From assembly GCA_023375675.1 (NCBI GenBank), contig JALQBC010000006.1:434001-498000 (forward strand): a DNA stretch of 64,000 bases, read 5' to 3'. Origin of the DNA: Cytospora piceicola. Lineage: Eukaryota; Ascomycota; Sordariomycetes; Diaporthales; Cytosporaceae. The notes beneath the pieces were generated by a model, which made no database searches, was not told the origin of the DNA, and worked only from the letters and a program-made list of their open reading frames with translations. How positions within the stretch are numbered: the stretch's first letter is position 1; the number at the start of each line of letters is the position of its first letter. This document shows, one piece after another, positions 10,518-20,965 of the stretch. The position numbers and the translations under genes were made by a program.

Positions 10518-12398
10518 CTACCACGTGAAGCTCTCCTCGAAGAAGTCGACCACGGTGCCTTCCTCCTGCACATCCCGCACACCGGATCTGACATCGTCAG
10601 CCAGTGCGCCGGGTCCGCAGACGGTTACCGCCATGGCGCCCATTTGCTCGTGAACCTCCTTGCGGATCAGGAGCGGTATGTTTGGCCGCCCGGGGAACAT
10701 CTGCACGGTCGAACTTGCGGAGACAATCTCCTTGGCGTTCTTTGGCCTCGTGACAAAGAGCTTGATGGTCAAGATCTGCTTGCGGTTTGGCATCCTGAGG
10801 ACCTCGTCCATCCACGGCCTGATCCATTCGAGTGCCTCGTAGTCACGAACGATCCATATGAGCGTGATGCGACGCATGGCAACGCTGCCGTTGTTGAAGC
10901 CTTCTATCAGCGGCCTCAGGTAGCTGAGCTGATGGGTGATACCGGTCGCGCCGGCAACGAGAACAGCATGTCCGTAGCTGTCGAGGCCGTGGTGGCCACC
11001 GTAAGGGCCTTCGAAGGCAGCTCGCATCTTGATCGCGCCAGAGCCTGCCTCTGCGGCCCTGTTAAAGAGGTCGCGAGTGAGGCCGGTCTGAGCACCGATG
11101 ACGAAGGACACCGATGTTGTCGTGTTCCGCCTCAGCATCATGGGCTCATCCTTGTTCATGGGGAGTTCCTCCGCGTGGTGGTCGATCCATGCAATCGAAA
11201 AGGGGTGGCTTTCCCAAGGCTTGATGCCTGCGAACCGAATGTAGGCGTGCGTGCCAGGGTTGATCTCGACGTGACGGGGGAGATGCATCGTGACTCGGCT
11301 GCACTCACCAGGCATGGCCTCAACGACGGCCTCTGTGAAGCCACGGGTAGACCAGTTGCAGTAGGTAAGGCGGATCATCCGAGCCACACGGTCGAACATC
11401 CAGATGGCAAATATGACAATGACCCAAGTGAGCTGAGGAAGGCCGGTGGGAATCTCGGTGGGCGTCAGGCAGTGGACCAGGGTGCAGACGAAGGTGATGA
11501 AGGCGAGCATGATGTGGGTGTTGAGGAAGGTCTCGTAGAAAGCGTGGCGGATTGGTGACAAGGACAGAATGAGGAGAACGAACAAGGCCCAGGTACCTGC
11601 AGTTCCAGATGCAATGAACGGGTCATGGAGGACGCGATCCATCAGGCCAGAGAATCCGGTGGCTGCCAGTTGAACGATGGACCAGGACAGGAAGTGGACG
11701 AGAATCTCGGCCACGGCGAGTCGGCCAATCCAACGGTGGAAGAGGTTGTACGTGTCGAAGCTGATCTTCAGCATGGTGATCAACGGGTTGTTGCGGCCAG
11801 CGAAAACGATCAGAGGGATCATGTTCACAAGGCCCAAGGTTCCTGAACGTCCTCGAATCTCTGCACACAGAGAGTACTTGTTCGAGTTGTTCCAGTTGAG
11901 GTAGAACATGTAGACGATGTTGCTGACGGCGTAGATGAAGAGCAAGATGAAGTGCAGTCTTGATGGCAAAGTGCCCATGTTCATGGCCTTGGATAGGCGG
12001 ATCTCTCGGTTATGTCGCTTGCCCCATAGTGGCGCGTAGAGCAACTCCTTCTTGAAATCGGGCATCCAGTGTGACTGAGCGTACTTCCAGTATGTTTGCC
12101 TCTCACCTTGCACTGACATGGCCGATACCTGACGAATGTGACCCCATATGACCTGGAATATCCTAACGGCCAAAATCGTGAGGCCGAAGATTCCCAGCGT
12201 CCACCACAACATTCGTTCGAACAGAATGTTGTTTACCTGGTTAACACCGTTGAGTCCATGATCGTATGGCGAGACGCTCGACAGTGCCGACGTCGCACTG
12301 GCTGTCGATGATGATGTGACATCTGTGGCTCGGGCAAAGACGACGGGTGTGGGATCTATAAGATCCGAGGCGGCGAGCCTGCGCCGTTGGAAATCCAT
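10518..12398 (-). CDS. Ferric reductase-type transmembrane flavocytochrome
   Basis: This single-exon gene gives 626 residues. The protein should move electrons from NADPH through FAD and two membrane hemes to extracellular ferric chelates, or possibly another acceptor. A first hydrophobic span (about 64-86) precedes the ferric-reductase core. Heme-ligand histidine pairs are His221/His235 and His295/His309, each 14 apart in predicted helices. The FAD-binding motif HPFSIAW lies at 398-404, the NADPH-binding VAGATGITHQ at 481-490, and CGPG at 594-597. The protein ends with the family-typical aromatic residue (ESFTW). Most FRE proteins carry an N-terminal signal peptide; none is obvious here. No iron-responsive promoter site is evident. 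Neighbouring genes give no functional hint. NADPH oxidase is less likely because of the length and the HPFS motif. Confidence 0.92.
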   Translation of the reverse strand: MDFQRRRLAASDLIDPTPVVFARATDVTSSSTASATSALSSVSPYDHGLNGVNQVNNILFERMLWWTLGIFGLTILAVRIFQVIWGHIRQVSAMSVQGERQTYWKYAQSHWMPDFKKELLYAPLWGKRHNREIRLSKAMNMGTLPSRLHFILLFIYAVSNIVYMFYLNWNNSNKYSLCAEIRGRSGTLGLVNMIPLIVFAGRNNPLITMLKISFDTYNLFHRWIGRLAVAEILVHFLSWSIVQLAATGFSGLMDRVLHDPFIASGTAGTWALFVLLILSLSPIRHAFYETFLNTHIMLAFITFVCTLVHCLTPTEIPTGLPQLTWVIVIFAIWMFDRVARMIRLTYCNWSTRGFTEAVVEAMPGECSRVTMHLPRHVEINPGTHAYIRFAGIKPWESHPFSIAWIDHHAEELPMNKDEPMMLRRNTTTSVSFVIGAQTGLTRDLFNRAAEAGSGAIKMRAAFEGPYGGHHGLDSYGHAVLVAGATGITHQLSYLRPLIEGFNNGSVAMRRITLIWIVRDYEALEWIRPWMDEVLRMPNRKQILTIKLFVTRPKNAKEIVSASSTVQMFPGRPNIPLLIRKEVHEQMGAMAVTVCGPGALADDVRSGVRDVQEEGTVVDFFEESFTW

Positions 12399-13047
12399 CT
12401 TATGACTGGCACAGGATGATGATTTAGCGAGTGGCAGTTGTTATAACAGATATGAAATTAAAACTCGAAATCCTCGACGGGTCGGATCTCGAGGGGCAAA
12501 CGGAGAAGCCCAGGATGCTTAAAACAATCAGCGGAAGATGTTCCTCAGGCGATATCCTCCCAGGTCAAGAATGGTTATTGTCTTTGAGACCGGATGGCAG
12601 ACAATAGCATTCTGAATAGGAACAAAGAGGGCACAATGTGTTGGCGGGGTCCTTTGTGGTGATTGTCTCGATTGAAGGCAGCCGCGGCGCCTGTGAGAAT
12701 TGAGGGTTGAGATGCCCAAGTCGTCGAAGTTGACGATGCTGTATGATCCGAGCCGGCGGATAACAATTTGCTGAATAGCGGTCTGATTTGTTTGTGCGAA
12801 TGAATGGCGATTCTTCAGAGAAGCGTACTTGGCAGGTGTCGTCCCAAATCGGATATCAATTCAGATGAATGAATGAATGAGTGTGGTTACCAGTACAGAT
12901 GTGTATGGTGTGTAGCTGGCTGCTGTTGATGACTCGACGTCAAAAGAATGTGTAGCTGTTTGTTGTCGACGGAAGAGACTAGGCCGTAATAGCTGGGTGG
13001 TAGCGGTTGACAGATGTGCGTCGTGCGGGGTGTCGTTGACTGGTTGT

Positions 13048-13128
13048 GGATGGATGGATGGATGTATGGACGGATGGATGGTGTGAGTGATGTTTGGATG
13101 AATGAATGAATGAATGTATGTATGTATT
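13048..13128. repeat. ATGG/ATGA tetranucleotide microsatellite
   Basis: Imperfect runs of GGAT, GAAT and GTAT units lie side by side, about 700 bp upstream of the ferric reductase start. This is ordinary slippage-type sequence. Confidence 0.85.
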
Positions 13129-15653
13129 GGTCGGTTGTATGAGTCGTCTTCTGCCCTTTGATTGAGGTAAAGTAAAAGAAGTTCTGGGAATAGTCGAAAG
13201 TGGCAATGGCAAAAACAGGGGAAGACTGGAGCCAAAGTGTCTGTCCACTCTTTGAACTTGGGAGCAACGAAAAGCTCAGGCCAAATCTTGAATTGGGTAT
13301 CGGGGCAACAGGGAAGATCAGGATCAACAGATCTTATGTTGTCGAAGTGACTACCAGCTGTTTATCTCGTCGTGGATTGTACGACGGGTAACAGGCACAA
13401 AGGGCGCGCACACGAGTCGAACAGGAAAGGAAGTGATCGAAGGTCCACAGAACCGAAATCTCAAGAGAGAGGGGGGAGAGAGAGAGAGAGGTTGAGCTTT
13501 GGGGGAGGCCGCAAGGAAGACGAAGGGATCGTCGCTAATTAAGAATGGGGAAGTATTGGCGCCGCAGTGGTAAAAGAACAGTGGAAACAAGTGGGCAGAT
13601 ACCTTTCTCGGGGTCAGCCGAGATGGACACGATGGAAACCTCACTTGCAACCTTATTAACCCGGTAAAACCTTGGAACGGAGAGAGAGGCAAAACAACGA
13701 TTGATCAATGGGACAGATGGAAAAGGGCGTTATGGTGGAGCCGCATGTGAGGCTACAGTGGGTAGCACCATGCCATCTTGGTGGGTCGAACGGTGAGAGA
13801 TACCTACTGTAGTGTAATAAGGTACTCCTGGTTATGTACTTTGATACGTTGAAACGTTGAAATGTTCACTTGATAGCATCGGTGGGCGGGCTCTAGCGTA
13901 GTACCTGGGGAGGTAGGTACGTACCCAGGTACCTATGCACCTGGGCAGTCAGGTAGACAAGGGGAAGAAAGGAAGGGAGGGAAGCCATGGCCCCTGGATG
14001 CTGAAGCTTGACAGGGGAGGAGAGAAGCCCGAACCCGAGAGAAGCTCTTGCAAAACATATATCCCTACCTGCCTGGCCTGCCTGTCCTGCCTGCCTATCA
14101 ACCCTAGGCACCTGGAATACTGTGGCTGTAGTTCTGGGCCTTGGCCCTTGCTCTGCTGTCGGGTGTAGTTGTACATACCTAGGTACACTTGATAGCCTCA
14201 GCGTCATGACTGACCACTTGGTGACTTACAAGCCTGTCCTGCTCACAACCAATCAAAACAATTCAATTGTTTCCTTCTGGTCCTCTAGTGCACCGCGGGA
14301 CGGCCTGTCGTTCGGTAGGAACGGCGGGATTGACGACGGAATACAGAGCTGCGACAAGCTCGACGTTGCACAAACACGGCAGAGGTCGGAACCATTGGCT
14401 GCCGACGGTCTAAGTCCAGACCTCGGATATTAGGCTTGGCCAATCAAAACCGCCCCAGGCCTAGCTACTTCTGGTGGGGGTTCCGGTTTTCAGGGGTAAA
14501 TGCGCCCCGAGGCGCCCCTCTAAAGCAGAAACAACCGACAACCAAACATATGATCTCTCTCGTCGACGTTTTGTTTACCACAGATCCAACAAGAGATGGG
14601 ATGCGAACAACCCAATCTTGAAACACCCATCGACTGTCCTTGGGCTGTTCCTTATCGGCCACTACTGTGTTTATTCTCAATATCAGGCAGACAGACAGTC
14701 ATTCATTCTTTTAGTCAGTCATTCAGTCAGTTCGTCAGACGGGATGGGGTGTTCTGTTTTCCCCCAGACCGGGGCCGCAACGTGGCGGCCATACGCGTAC
14801 GACCAAGCTCGAGACGCCAAAGGAATCTTATATCAGACGATAATGTCGTGACTCTTTTGATGGATTGATAAATAGTCCCGGTACCGCCAGTTCGGTTCGA
14901 GATGAAGGACAAGTGCCCCCCCCCCTCAATCTCATCCCCCGTCTGTCAGTACCCTTACCGTTCTGCATGTCATCCTTCATTAATCAATCCTCCCCCTCCT
15001 GCCTCCTTCCCCTCCCCCTGTGCTGCCATGCAGACTTTCATACCAAAGCGAGATGGTCAAGGTGCATTAGTACTGCCTCACCATGCTCGTTTTCGGAACG
15101 GTACCGACAACACCACAGGACATAATGCCTGTAATTTCTCGGCAAATTCGGAATAAAAGTACCATAGTACCTCGCTATCTGTATGTAGTAATATATGACG
15201 ACGCAGGAACCCAAAGAGAAGGATTTTGGATGAGATCCAGAGCCGCAATGTCCTCCTCGAACCATGCCACGGGCCTGCATAGCCTCTGAGCCTCTGAGCC
15301 TCCGCGTCCCCACCCCCACTTAGTATCATCATGACCGGGTTGAGTGTCTCCGATATAGTCTTATTAATATCGCTAAGGTCCCCTGCCTCGGTCTATGCCC
15401 CTACTGCATTACAAAGCCCGGTCTTGGAACAAACTATGCGCAGCGAATACGGACGTATAGAAAAAGGTGAAATACTTGGTGATGAGCATATGAAACTGCA
15501 TACCTCAAAAAACGGTACGAGTACCTCGGCCAATGTCCAAGACACATGTGCAGCCTCCAGGTGAAACAAACACCTGGACCCCGACCTTGGACCTCAAGAG
15601 CACGGCCGAGTAGGCACGCGGACTTCGTCTGATAGTATGCCTACTTAAGTAGG

Positions 15654-15677
<24 letters not shown>
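15654..15677. repeat. TA dinucleotide run
   Basis: Twelve TA units sit next to a CTACTTAAGTAG palindrome in gene-free DNA. Confidence 0.9.
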
Positions 15678-15684
<7 letters not shown>

Positions 15685-16637
15685 TACCCAGATCTCATGA
15701 TTCAGCAGCGAGATCTCACGTTTCTTTTCTTGGCTGATGCGACCTCGTCATTTTTGGGTACCATACCAGTTCATACCTAGTATACATATTTCGGGTCCCC
15801 CCTGACGATGATCATTTGCTGTTCCAAACGTAGAAACAGACGCCCTCGGATGTGAACTGCCGGCCGAGAGGCAATGGGAGGCTGGCTGACTTGCAGCAGC
15901 CTGCAGCAGCAGCCGCCGTAGCTGCAGACTACATATAGACGGCGTCTCGCCAGTCTTTTGCCAGCCTTTCATGTTGCAGTCGGGTCTGATGTCTCTGCTA
16001 CATACTAAATAGTATGGCGCGAAACTCATGACGTTTCGACGGAAGATTAAGTGCCGACTGTCTGTACATGTAGCAACAAGATAGTAGATGTATTCTACAG
16101 CAGTAGTGTTGTGCTGCCTCACCTATCATGTGTAATGCCGCGCCCGCAAGCCATGTCTTGACCAGCAGCGCCAGCCCGAAGATTGGAAATCGCGATGCTC
16201 ACTATCTGATATCTCAGTTTAGATCGATCAACAGACTGTTTATGGGATACATCTTCAAGAGAAAGTACCTAGGCGGTTGATCCATCCCTATATACGTACC
16301 TAGGTAGGTAACCATCATAATTTCCCTGATAAAAGGTATGTAGGTTTGCATGTACTGTATGGAGTACCTACTGTGTAAAGGTACCTAGGTACCTAGGTGG
16401 TATAAGCAAGAAGCAGCCCCGGCCCCGGCCCCTCACCAGCTGTCAGCCAGCCGGCAGCCTGCCGCTCCAAGGCTCAGACGTCATGCCGGAAATTTCCTGG
16501 CGGTAGAGCAGACCTTCCCAGAGGTTCCAAAGCTCGAACCCGATAACGCCGATACCGAGTTACGCGCATTTTGAACCCGAACGACGGCCAAAGTCACGCA
16601 GTCAATCCACACTCAACAGACCCATTGACGAACGAAA

Positions 16638-17362
16638 ATGGGTGCAAGCTCGTCCAAACAGTCCGGCAACTCGGCGCCACACGTGTGGAACGGGTAAGCA
16701 AGGCCTTTTATTGCATGTCCGCCGGACATGCCGTTGCAAAGAGACCTTGAATACTGACTAGGCTATTCCCCCAGGTCATCGCCTACCAACGTATCGCAGG
16801 AGATGGCAGGGTCGTTGCAGTCTAGCTCAGAGGTTAGTTCATTCTTTATCCCACCGAGAGAGTGAGGGAGGGAAGCAGACAGGCAGACGAGCCGGGCTCC
16901 CAACGAACACGCCCAGAGGCAACAAGACAGGAAACAAGACAGGAAAACACACAATCTAACCACCCACTGGCGCCCCCACAAAAACAGACCGACACATCCC
17001 GACAACAACTCTCGGAGCTGCAGGTGCAGGCGCGCGTGTCGGCGGAGCTCAAGAAGCTGCACGCGCAGGAGGACGCCCGCCTCAAGGCGATGGCGGGCGA
17101 GATCGCGGCGGCCACGGCGCCCGGGCAGACGCCCACCAGCCGGCACGCCGTGGCCGACGAGGTCGCGTCGCTGCGCGCGCGGCTCGAGGCCAGGACCGAC
17201 GTGCGCGAGGTGCCCGAGACCCTCGAGCGGGCCCGCGGCGACGTCGTGCGGTGCCTGGTCGAGAACGACCGCCGGCCCCTGGACTGCTGGAGGGAGGTGG
17301 AGAAGTTCAAGCAGGAGGTCAGGAGGATGGAGAAGGGCTGGGTCGAGAAGGTCATCTCATGA
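16638..17362 (+). CDS. mic19: MICOS complex subunit Mic19
   Basis: Three exons, 16638-16693, 16775-16832 and 16988-17362, join to 162 residues. Mic19 is a peripheral protein of the mitochondrial inner membrane that links Mic60 to other MICOS subunits and shapes crista junctions. The start MGASSSKQ is the expected N-myristoylation signal (Gly2, Ser6). A central helical, coiled-coil-like stretch (about 45-75) is followed by the C-terminal CHCH-like motif with Cys127 and Cys138 in a CX10C spacing (CLVENDRRPLDC), as in fungal Mic19. Intron 1 has a TACTGAC branch point, and its acceptor was chosen at the CCCCCAG because only that keeps a sensible frame. The acceptor of the 155-bp second intron is less certain, since other AG sites exist. 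It converges on TYW3 with 272 bp between stop codons. Confidence 0.85.
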
Positions 17363-17634
17363 AGGGGGGGGGAGGGGTTTTCGATGAAGAAGACAAGACT
17401 CTCTCCTGTGGGCGTGATGGGTGAATAATTGGTGGTGGTGGTGGTGGTGGTGGCTGGGGAGCGGATGATATGGCGCAGGGTGGAGGGGCTACTGTACTAT
17501 ATGGGAGTTTCCTTCCTGGGAAAGATTTCTCAGAAAGAGATGGCTTGCAAAAAGAACAAAAAGGGCTACTTTAGACCAATGGACTGGGCCGACCATGCAT
17601 TTTGGAGCAAACACCTTCCCGAGAGATGTCGATA

Positions 17635-19115
17635 TCATTCCATTTGTTCTACCACCACCTCGCCGGGCATTACAGGAGAAGCCTCAGCAGCCTCCTCACC
17701 CTGCGCCCGCTGCGCCTCCTTCAACCTGTGAACCTCCTCCGCCCTCCTCAGGCCCTCGAGCCGTTTCCTCTCCCTCCTGACCTCCGCGCCCTCCCACTCG
17801 CCCCCGCCATCGCCCTTCCTGACCCGAGCCTTCCCACCACCACCACCACCACCACCGCCGCCGCCATCGGCAGAGACCGCCTCCCTCAGCAGGACGCGGA
17901 ACCTCTCGATCCGCCGCGCGTTCTCGACGAACCTCTCGTTGGCGATCTTGATCAGCGCCTTGAGGTACTCCCCGGACACGGTGCAGTGCTTGATCCCGTT
18001 CACCTCCCGCCCGATCAGGCTCTCGAGGCCCAGGCCCATGGAGCGGATCGCCACGATGGGCGTCGCGGCGGCCGCCGCCGCCGCCGACGGCGCGGGCACG
18101 AGGTTGATGGCGCCGCTCTCGCGGAAGCCAGCCTGCAGACCGCAGCTGAGGATGAGCTGGGCGTGGTGCAGGGAGGCTGTCAGGACGTGGAGGATCTGTA
18201 TGTTTTTTACTTTAGTCAGAAACAACTGTTTTCCTACCCTGTGTATGATTTTAATGGCAGGGAGGAGAGAGGGAGGCGAGTCCCTTCAATGTGATGTGAC
18301 ATGTCTCCGTGACGCTGTGACGAGTTTTGTGTGAAGAAGAACCAAAAGAATAAACAACAACGTACCATGGGCTCGAACTTGAAATGAATCAGCCTCGACT
18401 CCCCGCCGCTCATCTCGTCCGCCGAGATGCCCTCCCTCCCGTCGAAGATGGGCACCTCCATGCCCAGCAGCGCGGCCACGATGTTGGGCTCGCAGTCGAG
18501 CTTCCCGCGCGTCTCGACGGGGTCGTGCGAGACGAACAGCCACCGCCCGCCCCCGCCCTTGCCGCCCACGCCCGCCACCGTCGCGCCGCCGCCGCCGCCC
18601 GTGCTCGGCCGTGGAGGCGGCACGGCTGCCGGCTCCCTCGTGGCGTCGACACCAAGATCATCACCACCATGCCCGTCCCCACCATCGGCACCGGCACCGG
18701 CACCGGCACCCCCATCCTCCTCGCCCCCGCCGCCCCCGCCGCCCTCGCCGCCGTCGTCAACGACGGCGAGGTGGTGCCCGGGCAGCACCTCCCCGCCCTC
18801 GCCGGCGCCGCCCTGCCCCCCGCCGCGGCCCCTCCGCCCCTCCAGGAACACGCTCACGCGGCCCCCGCAGCTGCTCGTCGTGACCAGGCCGTCCAGCCCG
18901 TTGATCTCGTCGATCAGGCCCCGGATCCCCGCGTCGACGGTGCCCTTGGGCGAGAGGTCGGCGTAGTCCTCGTCCGGGACCGACAGCTGCTCGAGGATGG
19001 CGTCCTTGCGGCGCGCGAAGGACGGGGGTATCGCCGGCGCCGCTGGGTCTGGTGGTTGTGGTTGTGGTCGTGGTTGTGGTTGTGGTTGCTGAGACGGGGA
19101 TGCTGGCCGATGCAT
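17635..19115 (-). CDS. TYW3: tRNA wybutosine-synthesising protein 3 (TYW3)
   Basis: Exons 18366-19115 and 17635-18195 give 436 residues. TYW3 is the methyltransferase that methylates N4 of the tricyclic base in wybutosine synthesis at position 37 of tRNA-Phe. The signature FARRKDAILEQL opens the domain, and the hallmark TTSSCGGRVSVFLEG lies at 79-93. The block GGGRWLFVSHDP follows after a roughly 100-residue Gly/Asp/Glu-rich insertion that yeast TYW3 lacks. The exon junction falls after HFKFEPM. Exon 2 carries the SAM-binding part (ILHVLTASLHHAQLILSCG and VSGEYLKALIKIANERF). Another glycine run lies near the C-terminus. The insertions are coded by GC-rich triplet repeats. The donor GTACGT and acceptor ACAG are clear. 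Confidence 0.93.
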
Positions 19116-20965
19116 TCTTGGTTTGGTGTGGCCGCTGTTTCGACGGTCCTGGCCTCTTTGAGAAAGGGGTGCCGAAAATGGGAATATGAGATGTCACAAA
19201 AGATGAGATGACAACTGCAAGGACGGGCGCTCCCGAGGGCGATGTGGATAGTTTCCCGCGTTACTCGATTTAAATCTTTCAAGAGTGACGAACAAAGGTC
19301 AAATTCTGTTTCCTCCTTTGTTGTTCGTAGCTATGTATGGTTGTGTTGCCGGTAAAGCTGAAGGGTGTCACGTGGATAGATTTTTACAACCCAGCAAGTA
19401 GTCGTAGTGAGCAGTAGTTGTGGTAGTAACCGTACGGATCCGTGTATACAAGAAGAAACTCACAGAGTTCCTCTCACACTCTCTTCGCCAAGTCGGTTAT
19501 GATGGTGACGATGACGATGGTGCTTATGGGGTTATAACGCATGAGATAATAGTTTTACTACCAGCCTCGCCTCGCCGACGAGGGTTCCCCCTGTGCGCTG
19601 CATATTCGCTCGCTTTTACCCATGGTCCATCCATATTGGTTGTTGCCTCATCGCGTTGACTTCGACTCCACACTTTTTTTCTTCGTGCGGTTCGCCACGG
19701 TTACAAGAAAGCTTTCGGGAGCGTTTTCTGACGGTGATCTTGACGCAATGATGTCAGGGTCCACTACTAACTTCAGCCCCGTCTGCTCACAATGAAAGCT
19801 TATTTGACAACACTTGGACACTCCCGCATGCATACATACGTACAACTACTACCACACTGACAGACTGAGCAATATTTATACACAGTAGGAATGCAGCTGG
19901 TGATCCGTATTACGAGAGGTTGTGCCCATGCTCATCCTCATTATTGCTGGCAAGAACTTGTCTGTGACAACATCCTTCGTTCCATAGCGTCTGGTCTGGT
20001 CTAGTCTCGTCAATCCAAACATATCACCATCAACGCCGGTTTATCAAAGTCTGGGGAGGTATTTCATGTTGTGATATTGCTACCCTAACGGGCCATTTGG
20101 AACTGTGGTCACTCGACCAAGCAGCTCAGCTTGCATCTACCCTCAAGGCCTCCGGCCATATCTCGCCCGACAAGGCCAACTCGATGCAGGAAAGAACCCC
20201 ACATCTCGTCCGCCAGCCAGGACCGAGCCACAATCCGCAAGATACATGAACAAAGCTCGATGGTTAAGATACGCTCCATGGCCAAGAAACACCTGGTGTA
20301 GCCGCTTTCCTTGTCTTGTCTCTTCTCTCCCCATCTCATCCCAGGAGTATGCATCGAAAGTCTTCCCATTGCCAGAAAGTATCCTCCGCTCCTGAAACGC
20401 CCGGTATGGCCTCTGTCCACTTGGACATAAATGGAGACCCAACCGAGGCTCGGCCTTCCTCTTGTCTCGAGCCTTCCTTATCTTTCCTTGCGCCGTTTTC
20501 CGTCTTCCATCTCTACATGACGTTGGGTTTGTCCAGCCGTGGCATGGGCAATACATGAATATCTATTCGCAATGATCCCTTATTGAATTGTGAGATCGGT
20601 GCGCGTGGGCAAGGTAACAAAACTAGCAGCAGCTTCCAAGGGCCGTAGGTGTAGTGTCTGGGGGGTATTGGGAGGGGGGGGGGGGGCAATGCCGACTCTA
20701 GAAACCAAGCGCATGGAATTATACCCATGTCGTCAAGTGTCTTTCGGGTGTCGCATTCTTGGGTGATGTGATGATTGTGGGGGAATTGTGTGTGTGGTGC
20801 TGCATTCTTCCGCTCGACTGGTGCTCCTTCTGTCGTGAGCTACTTCGAGAATATGGGAAGCCAAAAGCCAGTTGCGTCGTGATCGTCGATCGTGGGGCAG
20901 TCGTTAAGGGGTGAAATTGATGGTGAACAGGGGAAAGAAGCACAAAGCTACCGTGGAGGGGTTAT
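19116..20965. other. TYW3 promoter and importin 3' region
   Basis: No gene is supported. The sequence is mixed, with a poly-G run near 20680, and is likely the TYW3 promoter plus the 3' UTR of importin beta-1. Confidence 0.5.

Larger units (their letters stand above)
12399..16637. other. Long gene-free, repeat-rich interval (4.2 kb)
   Basis: No frame here resembles a gene. It contains ATGG/ATGA tetranucleotide repeats (13048-13128), CTGCCTG-type repeats near 14066-14098, a TA dinucleotide run (15654-15677) and several CCTAGG palindromes (14102, 14178, 16268, 16299 and 16382-16400). The left end is the ferric reductase promoter and the right end the Mic19 promoter. Confidence 0.55.

Noticed and set aside
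10437..11558. 373-codon frame on the plus strand
   Set aside because: Antisense shadow of the ferric reductase.
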